Assembly (NCBI GenBank): GCA_030671465.1
Contig: DAOVIP010000163.1
Coordinates: 1-5,260 of the forward strand
Length of the DNA stretch: 5,260 nt
Origin: Candidatus Aminicenantota bacterium
Lineage (GTDB): Bacteria > Acidobacteriota > Aminicenantia > UBA2199
Direction: 5' to 3'
The position numbers were made by a program, and so were the translations under genes. Shown piece after piece: positions 1 to 5,260 of the stretch. Position 1 is the first letter of the stretch, and each line of letters starts with the position of its first letter. The notes beneath the pieces are model-generated. The model saw only the letters and a program-made list of their open reading frames with translations. It did not search any database and was not told where the DNA came from.

Positions 1-446
1 AATCCAATGATCGATCCCCTGGCCGATTTCGCCTTGACCCGCTTTAAACTGGCATATTCACTATCCCTCAGTTTCCTCTTTATCCATATGAAACCATCTC
101 CCCGCTTGATCCGGTTTTCAATAAACTTTTTTTTGTCCCGGTTAATGGAAATAACCTTTTGAATGCGGGCAAATATCTTCGCGGATTCCTGTTTTATTTT
201 ATTGCTGATAAAAGCGGATTTTGTTTTCACAGAAATGGCCAGGACTTCACCATTGCAGTCATACATGGTTCCCCTTTTGGGATTGAGGGATAAGATGCGG
301 TGGCTCTGGGCCTTTATCCTGGCCAGATACCGGTTGTAATTAAAGACCTGGGTTTTAATCAGGGTAAAGACAATAATCAAAATCCAGCCCATAAAAAACA
401 TGAAAATGATAAAGGTCCGGTTCCGTTCGTTTTTATTCATTTTCAT
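1..446 (-). CDS. ftsI: FtsI/PBP-type peptidoglycan transpeptidase, N-terminal part (cut by window edge)
   Basis: This is the N-terminal 148 residues of a class B penicillin-binding protein. FtsI crosslinks septal peptidoglycan in the periplasm and works with FtsW and the FtsQLB complex. The start is the ATG at 446-444, which overlaps the ftsL stop in an ATGA; a second ATG two codons later is possible. Visible features: a short basic cytoplasmic tail (MKMNKNERNR), one membrane segment at about residues 11-30, then the start of the PBP dimerisation domain with LNPKRGTMYDCNGEVLA at about 54-70, close to the family pattern of PKRGxIxDRNGxxLA. GFIWIKRKL at about 118-126 matches another conserved PBP stretch. 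The transpeptidase domain with its SxxK serine lies outside the window. Position in the dcw cluster after ftsL makes FtsI more likely than another PBP2-type protein, although a sporulation-type (SpoVD) relative cannot be excluded. A cysteine stands where arginine is usual in the DRNG motif. Confidence 0.88.
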   Translation of the reverse strand, partial: MKMNKNERNRTFIIFMFFMGWILIIVFTLIKTQVFNYNRYLARIKAQSHRILSLNPKRGTMYDCNGEVLAISVKTKSAFISNKIKQESAKIFARIQKVISINRDKKKFIENRIKRGDGFIWIKRKLRDSEYASLKRVKAKSARGSIIG

Positions 447-736
447 TTTGACACTTCGAAAATTTTAATAAACTGTTCGGATTTGGGATATCGGTATCCC
501 AGTTTGTTCATCACCACCTTTTCTATCCTATCCAGATTTAACAGCTTGGCCTTGTTAGCCCTCAGTTTATCGATTTCCTCCATCAGTGTTTTTTGGTGCT
601 GGATCAATTTCTGCATCTTGTAACCATAATCAATGCTTTTCAAATTCAGGCTTGAATAAGTGAATAAGAGAATAAACACCATGAAAGTAACAAGAATAAA
701 AATTCCACTGACTGATTGTTTGTTCCGGGATTTCAT
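443..736 (-). CDS. ftsL: Cell division protein FtsL
   Basis: A 97-residue bitopic membrane protein of normal FtsL size. FtsL joins FtsB and FtsQ at the division septum and passes the activation signal to FtsW/FtsI. The sequence shows a basic N-terminus (MKSRNKQ), one strongly hydrophobic membrane segment at about residues 11-30, then a charged, leucine-rich coiled-coil-like stretch at about 38-70. The tail reads LDRIEKVVMNKLGYRYP (68-84), which fits the common FtsL/DivIC ending of a helix with RIE, KLG and a following proline. Primary sequence is poorly conserved in this family, so the call rests on size, topology and position between rsmH and ftsI. The ATG at 736-734 overlaps the rsmH stop as ATGA. 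A GGAAG sequence just upstream is a plausible ribosome binding site, and translation is probably coupled to rsmH. Confidence 0.85.
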   Translation of the reverse strand: MKSRNKQSVSGIFILVTFMVFILLFTYSSLNLKSIDYGYKMQKLIQHQKTLMEEIDKLRANKAKLLNLDRIEKVVMNKLGYRYPKSEQFIKIFEVSK

Positions 737-1617
737 AAAACTTCCGCCGCCCTTAATTTCGCCGAACGAGAGGCTTGATTCTGGAGAATCTCTTCCGGGC
801 TGGGAAACATGGGGAAAGGCTTCAGGATAGTGATCTTGCCTTTATCCCGGAGTGATTTAAATCCCCTTTTTACAATCCGATCTTCAATTGAATGATAGGT
901 CAGATAAACAATTCTGGCTCCCCTATTTAGATAATCGGGCAATTTTTCCAGAAATTGATCCACACCCTCCAATTCTTTATTCACAAATATTCTCAAGGCC
1001 TGAAAGACCCTGGCAGCGGGATGTACCCGACCCTTCTTGAGCCGCCGGCCATCCAGCTGCTCGACAATCTCTCTCAATTGGCGGGTTGATTCCACCGGAG
1101 CAAAGAGCCTGCGTTCGATTATTTTCTTGGCCAGTTTTTCAGGATTCCCGACCTCTCCGTATTCCCTGAAAATTCTGGCCAGTTCTGCTTCGCTGAAGTT
1201 ATTGATAACCTCACCAGCCGATACTTTCAGGGACCTGTCCTTTCTCATGTCCAGCCTGGAGTCCAGCTGGTGTGAAAATCCCCTTTCGGGATTCTTCAAC
1301 TGGTCCATGGATATTCCGGGATCGACCAGAATTCCCGAAACCTTCAAACCGGAAAAATCGATCTTTTCAAAGATATCCAGAAAATTGCAGCGATAGAAAC
1401 GAACCCGTTCTGAAAATGCAGCCAGTTTTGTTTTAGCCTTTTTGATACTGGATCCATCGATATCAATGGCAATCAAACTGGAATTCACAAAATGTCTAAG
1501 CATATAATATGAATGCCCTCCTAAGCCAACTGTACAATCTATAAATAACGTCTGATCTGTATCTGCAAAAACAGTGATTATTTCACTGTTCATCACTGGA
1601 TAATGAAGTGATTGCAT
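733..1617 (-). CDS. rsmH: 16S rRNA (cytosine(1402)-N(4))-methyltransferase RsmH (MraW)
   Basis: A 294-residue cytoplasmic methyltransferase that uses S-adenosylmethionine to methylate N4 of C1402 in 16S rRNA, near the ribosomal P site. Family marks in order: HYPVM near the N-terminus (5-9); the SAM-binding loop FIDCTVGLGGHS (25-36); IAIDID (49-54); LVDPGISMDQL (97-107); ERGFSHQLDSRLDMRKD (111-127); RVHPAARVFQALRIFVNKEL (197-216); YHSIEDRIVK (241-250); and the C-terminal SRSAKLRAAE (283-292). Length is slightly below the usual roughly 300-315. The start at 1617 is kept because HYPVM lies only four residues in, although no strong ribosome binding site is visible; the start lies inside mraZ, whose last 35 bp it overlaps, so translational coupling is likely. 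Small deviations: DPGIS where DLGVS is usual, LDMRKD where LDMRMD is usual, and LTYHSIEDR where SFHSLEDR is usual. The frame is intact and the identification is secure. Confidence 0.97.
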   Translation of the reverse strand: MQSLHYPVMNSEIITVFADTDQTLFIDCTVGLGGHSYYMLRHFVNSSLIAIDIDGSSIKKAKTKLAAFSERVRFYRCNFLDIFEKIDFSGLKVSGILVDPGISMDQLKNPERGFSHQLDSRLDMRKDRSLKVSAGEVINNFSEAELARIFREYGEVGNPEKLAKKIIERRLFAPVESTRQLREIVEQLDGRRLKKGRVHPAARVFQALRIFVNKELEGVDQFLEKLPDYLNRGARIVYLTYHSIEDRIVKRGFKSLRDKGKITILKPFPMFPSPEEILQNQASRSAKLRAAEVL

Positions 1618-2059
1618 TTAAAATTTTCGAGACTTCGTGTAATTTTTCTTTTCCAAATCGATCGCCCAATTCCCTGGTTTTAAAAATATCCTCATTCCAG
1701 ATTTCCAGGGTGTTGGCCTTCCCCAGGATTCGACTGACTCCATCCAACTGGCTTTCTTTTCTTAAAACCGGAGGAATGAGAGCCCTTCCCTTTAAATCAA
1801 TCTCTGATTCTGTTCCCCAGTAACTCAAACGGCTCACAAAATCACTGATATCCGGGTTCCATACTCCAACATTTTCAAATTTCTTTTCTATCTCTTCCCA
1901 TACTTTCATGGGATACATCATCACATGATCTCCATTCAGGGAAGTGATAAAGATATCTCTTCCGAAGCTGGAATCAAAAACCTGGAGAAATTTTGCCGGG
2001 ATCTTAATCCGTCCCCGATCATCGATTTTCACATCATAACTGCCTCTAAATCGCTGCAT
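1583..2059 (-). CDS. mraZ: Transcriptional regulator MraZ
   Basis: MraZ is a DNA-binding protein made of two SpoVT-AbrB-like swapped-hairpin halves. It forms a ring-shaped multimer and controls the dcw operon by binding upstream of its own gene. Here the first half begins MQRFRGSYDVKIDDRGRIKIPAKF (1-24, reported in pieces: FRGSY at 4-8, DDRGR at 13-17, IPAKF at 20-24). The second half carries the paired motif DLKGR at 88-92, followed by ALIPPVLR. The total is 158 residues, slightly longer than the usual 140-152. The reading frame stays open to an ATG at 2089, but I choose the ATG at 2059. MraZ proteins normally start one or two residues before FRGSY, and the ten extra codons are exactly the TGGGA operator repeats. 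An ATG at 2077 is also possible and has a better spaced GGGA upstream. mraZ is the first gene of the operon and very likely represses itself through the operator. Confidence 0.95.
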   Translation of the reverse strand: MQRFRGSYDVKIDDRGRIKIPAKFLQVFDSSFGRDIFITSLNGDHVMMYPMKVWEEIEKKFENVGVWNPDISDFVSRLSYWGTESEIDLKGRALIPPVLRKESQLDGVSRILGKANTLEIWNEDIFKTRELGDRFGKEKLHEVSKILNAITSLSSDEQ

Positions 2060-2061
2060 TA

Positions 2062-2086
2062 TCCCATTTATTCCCATTTGTTCCCA
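2062..2086 (-). promoter_or_regulatory. MraZ operator: three TGGGA direct repeats
   Basis: On the minus strand TGGGA occurs at 2086-2082, 2076-2072 and 2066-2062, with 5-base spacers (ACAAA, ATAAA) and so an exact 10-bp period. MraZ is known to bind TGGGN direct repeats separated by 5 bases upstream of mraZ. The array ends two bases before the chosen mraZ ATG and begins about at the predicted transcription start, so a bound MraZ ring would block the promoter start region. Repeat pattern, spacing, strand and location all agree. Confidence 0.88.
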
Positions 2087-2091
2087 CATAT

Positions 2092-2120
2092 AATATAATA
2101 TATAATAATATAAAAATCAA
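2092..2120 (-). promoter_or_regulatory. Predicted sigma-70-type promoter of the mraZ operon
   Basis: A -35-like TTGATT (2120-2115) and a -10-like TATATT (2097-2092) are separated by 17 bases. Transcription would start near 2085, at the first TGGGA box, giving a leader of about 26 bases before the ATG at 2059. The region is almost pure A/T, so neighbouring -10 registers such as TATTAT at 2095-2090 are possible and the exact choice is uncertain. Confidence 0.55.
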
Positions 2121-2121
2121 G

Positions 2122-2137
2122 AAAAAAATATTTTTTT
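2122..2137. promoter_or_regulatory. A7-TA-T7 palindrome, possible shared UP element
   Basis: The 16-bp sequence AAAAAAATATTTTTTT is a perfect palindrome and reads the same on both strands. Its core fits the UP-element distal consensus AAAWWTWTTTT. It sits directly behind the mraZ -35 box and about 12 bp behind the nrdJ -35 box. In principle it could contact RNA polymerase alpha subunits at both divergent promoters. It could also be only a curved A-tract spacer; function is inferred. Confidence 0.4.
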
Positions 2138-2149
2138 ACACTTTTGACC

Positions 2150-2178
2150 TTGACACCCCATATATAGTGTTCTAAACT
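2150..2178 (+). promoter_or_regulatory. Predicted sigma-70-type promoter of nrdJ
   Basis: A perfect -35 TTGACA (2150-2155) is followed after 17 bases by TAAACT (2173-2178), which matches 4 of 6 bases of the -10 consensus. The start would lie near 2185, giving a leader of about 117 bases. The spacer between the two hexamers holds the NrdR box. The leader is too short and lacks a recognisable B12 box, so I see no cobalamin riboswitch even though the enzyme uses B12. Confidence 0.62.
2155..2170 (+). promoter_or_regulatory. NrdR box in the nrdJ promoter
   Basis: ACCCCATATATAGTGT matches the NrdR consensus acaCwAtATaTwGtgt at 14 of 16 positions; the mismatches are two C residues in the left half. 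NrdR is the ATP-cone repressor that controls ribonucleotide reductase genes in many bacteria, and this site stands before one. It occupies nearly the whole -35/-10 spacer, so bound NrdR would exclude RNA polymerase. NrdR sites usually come in pairs about 31 bp apart. A second site here (around 2186-2202) is at best strongly degenerate. Confidence 0.72.
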
Positions 2179-2288
2179 TACTGGGTAACTAAATAAAAGT
2201 GAATTGGCCGGGTGGGTCAACATTTAATAAACAGGCTATAAGAGAAAAGTTGGCGGTATTATACTGGATTTTTATTAAATTTGAACAT

Positions 2289-2294
2289 AAGGAG
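2289..2294 (+). promoter_or_regulatory. Ribosome binding site of nrdJ
   Basis: AAGGAG lies seven bases before the ATG at 2302. It decides the start: the longer in-frame reading from TTG at 2281 has no comparable site and would begin with MNIRRRN, which is simply this ribosome binding site translated. Confidence 0.88.
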
Positions 2295-2301
2295 AAGAAA
2301 T

Positions 2302-4383
2302 ATGGAGGGATTTTCTGAAAACGCCTTAAAAATTTTAAGGGCCAGATATTTTAAAAAAAATGAAAATGGCGAACTGATAGAAAAGAAACCCTCTGATTTA
2401 TTCAAAAGAGTCTCAAAATACATTTCCCGGGCTGAAAAAAGCCAAGCGGATAGAAAGCTCTGGGAAAAAAAATTTTTTGAGGTCATGATGCAACGGGATT
2501 TTATGCCCAATTCTCCAACCCTGACCGGTGCAGATCGGGGCATGTGCCTCTCGGCCTGTTTTGTGCTGCCCATAAAGGATTCGCTGGACGATATTTTCCA
2601 AACCGTAAAAGATGCGGCCCTGGTTCATAAAGAAGGCGGAGGAACCGGGTTTGATTTTTCCCGAATCAGGCCCCAGGGCAGCTTTGTCAGAAAAACCCAG
2701 GGAATCGCCTCTGGACCCGTTTCATTTCTGAAGGTAATAGATGCTGGCACGGAAGCAGTCAAACAGGGCGGAACCCGGCGGGGCGCCAACATGGGCATAT
2801 TAAGGGTCGATCATCCGGATATCAAGGAATTTATTATCATGAAACTGGATGGGAAAACCGCTCAGAATTTTAATATTTCAGTGGCCATAACCGACAAATT
2901 CATTAAGGCCATAAAAGAAAAAACCAACTATGGCCTGATCGATCCCATGACCGGGAAAGTAACAGGGAGTATGGAACCGGAGGAAATTTTCAATTTGATT
3001 GTTGATTCTGCCTGGCGGAACGGAGATCCGGGCCTGATTTTTATTGATAAGGTCAACCAATTGAATCCCACCCGGGCCCAGGGGCCGATACGGGCCACCA
3101 ATCCTTGTGGTGAGCAACCACTCCATGACTACGAATCCTGCAATCTGGGCTCAATTAATATTTCAAATTTCTTTCATTCAGCCAAAAAAGACAAATTCGA
3201 CTGGGACCGGTTCCGGGAGATTATCACCCTGGGTATCCGCTTTCTGGATAATGTCATTGACGTAAACATTTATCCGCTACCCCAAATCGAAGACATGGCC
3301 AAATCGAATCGCCGAATCGGCTTGGGGATTATGGGGTTTGCAGACTTATTGATAAAAATGGAACTCAAATACGATACGGAACCCGCCAGAAAAATAGGTA
3401 AGAAAATCATCAAATTCCTCAAGGAAGAATCAGGAGCAGCCTCTGCTGCCCTGGCCGAAAAACGCGGATCTTTCCCCAACATTGAGCAATCAATTTATCA
3501 AGGGAAAAAAATGCGGAATGCAGCCCTGCTGACCATAGCACCGACCGGTACCATATCCAGGATTGCGGGATGTTCTTCCAGTATCGAACCGATTTTTGCC
3601 TTTAAAATGGTCTCAAAAATTCTGGATGGCGAGATCAAGGACCTCCATCCCCTGTACCAGCAATGGGAAGATAAACATCCCGGAGAGCCACACCCCAACT
3701 GGTTTATTGTGGCCAAGGACATATCACCACTCGACCATCTAAAAATGCAGGAAGTCTTTCAACAATATGTGGATAGTGCCGTTTCCAAGACCATAAATTT
3801 CCCCAATGAAGCCAGCCGGGAAGATATTGCCGATGCCTATCTTAAGGCGTTTGATATGAAAACCAAGGGAATTACCGTTTACCGGGACGGCTGTCGGTCA
3901 ATGCAAGTACTCAACAAAGAGAAAGAGGGCAAACCACAACCCCTGGGAAGACCGGATGCACTCCCCTCAACCACCCATAAAATTTCAACCGGCCTGGGAA
4001 GGCTTTATATTACCATTTCACACTTTAACGGAATTCCATTCGAGGTTTTCTGCTCTATCGGCAAAAGCGGTTATTCGACCATGGCAGATGCCGAGGCTAT
4101 CGGACGACTGGCCTCCCTCTCCCTTAGAAGCGGAATCTCCGCTGTCAAGGTTGTCAACCAGTTGAAGGGAATCGGAGGTTCGGAACCCACTTTTCACAAC
4201 GGGGCTCTGATTCAATCGATTCCAGATGCCATTGCCCACGCCCTGGAATCGCATATTGGCGAAGTTGCCATCAACAAACAGGATCTGAACACCATTTCCT
4301 GTCCGATGTGCGGGGCATCACTTCCGGATGAAAAATGCCCTACCTGTCCCAACTGTGCCTGGACCCGCTGCTCAGGCACCTAA
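2302..4383 (+). CDS. nrdJ: Adenosylcobalamin-dependent (class II) ribonucleotide reductase
   Basis: This 693-residue cytoplasmic enzyme reduces ribonucleotides to deoxyribonucleotides, using adenosylcobalamin to make its thiyl radical and needing no separate radical subunit. The start is the ATG at 2302, preceded by AAGGAG seven bases upstream; an in-frame TTG at 2281 would place that site inside the gene. Features in order: PNSPTLTGA (69-77); LSACFVL with cysteine 86, the expected first redox cysteine; GGGTGFDFSRIRP (112-124); GGTRRGANMG (156-165); NPCGEQPLHDYESCNLGSIN (267-286), with likely radical cysteine 269, glutamate 271 and second redox cysteine 280, 11 residues apart as in the Thermotoga class II enzyme; PTGTIS (414-419); and NFPNEAS (500-506). 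A TSCPD domain follows (about 560-655, with GGSEPTFHNGAL), then a tail with cysteines 667, 670, 679, 682, 685 and 690, probably a zinc ribbon or re-reducing thiols. There is no N-terminal ATP cone. It appears to be transcribed alone. Confidence 0.97.
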   Translation: MEGFSENALKILRARYFKKNENGELIEKKPSDLFKRVSKYISRAEKSQADRKLWEKKFFEVMMQRDFMPNSPTLTGADRGMCLSACFVLPIKDSLDDIFQTVKDAALVHKEGGGTGFDFSRIRPQGSFVRKTQGIASGPVSFLKVIDAGTEAVKQGGTRRGANMGILRVDHPDIKEFIIMKLDGKTAQNFNISVAITDKFIKAIKEKTNYGLIDPMTGKVTGSMEPEEIFNLIVDSAWRNGDPGLIFIDKVNQLNPTRAQGPIRATNPCGEQPLHDYESCNLGSINISNFFHSAKKDKFDWDRFREIITLGIRFLDNVIDVNIYPLPQIEDMAKSNRRIGLGIMGFADLLIKMELKYDTEPARKIGKKIIKFLKEESGAASAALAEKRGSFPNIEQSIYQGKKMRNAALLTIAPTGTISRIAGCSSSIEPIFAFKMVSKILDGEIKDLHPLYQQWEDKHPGEPHPNWFIVAKDISPLDHLKMQEVFQQYVDSAVSKTINFPNEASREDIADAYLKAFDMKTKGITVYRDGCRSMQVLNKEKEGKPQPLGRPDALPSTTHKISTGLGRLYITISHFNGIPFEVFCSIGKSGYSTMADAEAIGRLASLSLRSGISAVKVVNQLKGIGGSEPTFHNGALIQSIPDAIAHALESHIGEVAINKQDLNTISCPMCGASLPDEKCPTCPNCAWTRCSGT

Positions 4384-4475
4384 AGCAGAAACCTTTCATC
4401 TCGACCGAGACTGGAAAAGGAAATTAATAGAGCTTGGCCCCGGCAGCAGTGGCCGTGGCACACAAATCCATTTCT
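4384..4475. terminator. Gap between convergent nrdJ and purA with weak hairpins
   Basis: The 92-bp gap must carry transcript ends from both sides. The best inverted repeat is at 4437-4459: GCC-C-CGGC, a 7-base loop, then GCCG-T-GGC, with one C/T mismatch. A weaker one spans 4392-4420 (CCTTT pairing with AAAGG around CTC/GAG). Neither is followed by a clear T-run on either strand, so this is not a textbook intrinsic terminator; Rho-dependent ending is equally possible. Confidence 0.22.
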
Positions 4476-5260
4476 TTACTTCTTTATGGTCTGATCCCTT
4501 TCCATACCCACGGAAATATATTTGATCGGAACCTGGATGTACTCCTCTATGAACTGAAGGTATTCCTTGGCTTTGCCGGGTAGATCCTGATAATTTCTGC
4601 TGGCTTCGATATTTTCTTTCCAGCCGGAAAAGGATTTTGAGACGGTTTTCACGTTTTCCAGGTACTCCAGGGATAGATCAAATATTTGATTTCTGACACC
4701 CTCATATTCATAATGGGTAACCACCCGAATCTCGTCAAAGTCATCCAAAACATCCAGTTTGGTTAAAAAGATCTCGTCAACTCCGTTCACCATAATGGCA
4801 TACTTCAAAGCCACCAGATCCAACCATCCCACCCGCCGGGGCCTACCGGTAGTGGAACCATATTCATTGCCCAGCTGCCTCAAAAGGTTGGCTTCATCCT
4901 CGAACAATTCCGAGGGAAAAGGTCCGCCTCCGACCCTGGTGGTATAGGCTTTTGAAATCCCTATGATTTTATCAACCGCTTTGGGTGACAGGCCGGTGCC
5001 GGTAAAAACCCCTCCCACCGTGGAATTTGATGAGGTCACAAAGGGATAAGTACCCAGGTTTATATCCAGGAGAGCACCCTGAGCCCCTTCAAAAAGAATG
5101 GATTTTCCTTCTGAATACAATTGGTTTAATAGATAGGTGGTATTGATGGTATATTTCTGTAAAAATGCCCCGGCCTCAAGATATTCACCTATATAGGAAT
5201 CAACCGCAACCTGCTCTCCGTTAAAATACTGCATGATTTTATTGTAATAATCGTTGAGTG
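4476..5260 (-). CDS. purA: Adenylosuccinate synthetase, C-terminal part (5' end outside window)
   Basis: PurA joins IMP and aspartate with GTP to give adenylosuccinate, the first step from IMP to AMP. About 260 residues of the usual 425-430 are present, ending in a TAA at 4478-4476. The frame stays open to the right edge (LNDYYNKIMQYF...), so the ATG at 5234 is internal. Motifs counted from the first visible residue: ILFEGAQGALLDINLGTYPFV (54-74, given as FEGAQG 56-61 and GTYPFVTSSN 69-78); GISKAYTTRVGGGPFPSEL (100-118); STTGRPRRVGWLD (135-147), which holds the IMP and GTP contact loop; LTKLDVLDDF (165-174), in the guanine-binding region; and VPIKYISVGMERDQTI near the end. These are unmistakable. 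Slight departures are VGGGPFPSE for the usual GEGPFPTE and valine in RPRRVGW, where cysteine or threonine is common. The gene converges on nrdJ. Confidence 0.97.
   Translation of the reverse strand, partial: LNDYYNKIMQYFNGEQVAVDSYIGEYLEAGAFLQKYTINTTYLLNQLYSEGKSILFEGAQGALLDINLGTYPFVTSSNSTVGGVFTGTGLSPKAVDKIIGISKAYTTRVGGGPFPSELFEDEANLLRQLGNEYGSTTGRPRRVGWLDLVALKYAIMVNGVDEIFLTKLDVLDDFDEIRVVTHYEYEGVRNQIFDLSLEYLENVKTVSKSFSGWKENIEASRNYQDLPGKAKEYLQFIEEYIQVPIKYISVGMERDQTIKK

Noticed and set aside
1..56. Possible frameshift in ftsI near the left edge, since KRVKAKSARGSIIG is not a clear PBP motif
   Set aside because: The frame is open to the edge, the alternative frame has a stop codon just upstream, and too little sequence remains to judge.
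300..623. Plus-strand open frame of 107 codons opposite ftsL and ftsI
   Set aside because: It is the reverse-strand shadow of two well supported genes, with no ribosome binding site or recognisable domain; the same holds for the open frames opposite rsmH, nrdJ and purA.
2060..2089. Ten-residue N-terminal extension of MraZ
   Set aside because: The codons are the TGGGA operator array, and MraZ proteins begin just before FRGSY. The ATG at 2077 stays as a second possibility.
2186..2202. Second NrdR box one spacing unit downstream
   Set aside because: It lies at about the expected 31-bp distance, but only about half of the positions match in either register, too weak to list as a site.
2182..2217. 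Two plus-strand TGGGT words (2182-2186 and 2213-2217) as further MraZ boxes
   Set aside because: They are 31 bp apart rather than 10 and face nrdJ, so they do not form the MraZ pattern; likely chance.
2281..2301. In-frame TTG start giving nrdJ seven extra residues (MNIRRRN)
   Set aside because: Those codons contain the AAGGAG ribosome binding site of the ATG at 2302, and the TTG has no ribosome binding site of its own.
2185..2301. Cobalamin riboswitch before the B12-dependent nrdJ
   Set aside because: The predicted leader is only about 117 bases, with no recognisable B12 box or large paired structure; the NrdR box explains regulation better.

Overview
The window comes from a bacterial chromosome with moderate GC coding DNA (by eye about 45%) and very AT-rich promoters. 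It holds six protein genes, two of them cut by the window edges. There is no sign of a mobile element, CRISPR array, rRNA or tRNA. The genes are ordinary housekeeping ones. They include the start of a division and cell wall (dcw) cluster, mraZ-rsmH-ftsL-ftsI, so the host is a walled bacterium. The ribonucleotide reductase is class II (vitamin B12-dependent), which works with or without oxygen and suits an anaerobic or facultative lifestyle. I cannot assign a phylum from this sequence.

Left part (1-2059, minus strand): mraZ, rsmH, ftsL and ftsI (cut at base 1) are read leftward as one tightly packed operon. mraZ overlaps rsmH by 35 bp, and rsmH/ftsL and ftsL/ftsI each share a 4-base ATGA stop/start overlap.

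Centre (2060-2301): a compact divergent control region. On the minus strand there are three TGGGA boxes at exact 10-bp steps, the known MraZ operator pattern, directly in front of the mraZ start. Next come a promoter (TTGATT-17-TATATT) and a perfect A7-TA-T7 palindrome. On the plus strand there is a promoter (TTGACA-17-TAAACT) whose spacer is filled by a 16-bp NrdR box (14 of 16 matches to the consensus as I recall it). The two operons therefore diverge from one regulatory hub, each with the binding site of its own expected repressor.

Right part (2302-5260): nrdJ on the plus strand encodes a complete 693-residue class II ribonucleotide reductase with a C-terminal TSCPD domain and a cysteine-rich tail. 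It converges on purA (minus strand, 5' end cut by the window), with a 92-bp gap that holds only weak hairpins. nrdJ makes deoxyribonucleotides and purA makes the AMP precursor, so both serve nucleotide supply. The left operon serves septum and wall synthesis.

I found no new gene system. The most interesting part is the regulatory architecture between mraZ and nrdJ, which also corrects the start codons of both genes.
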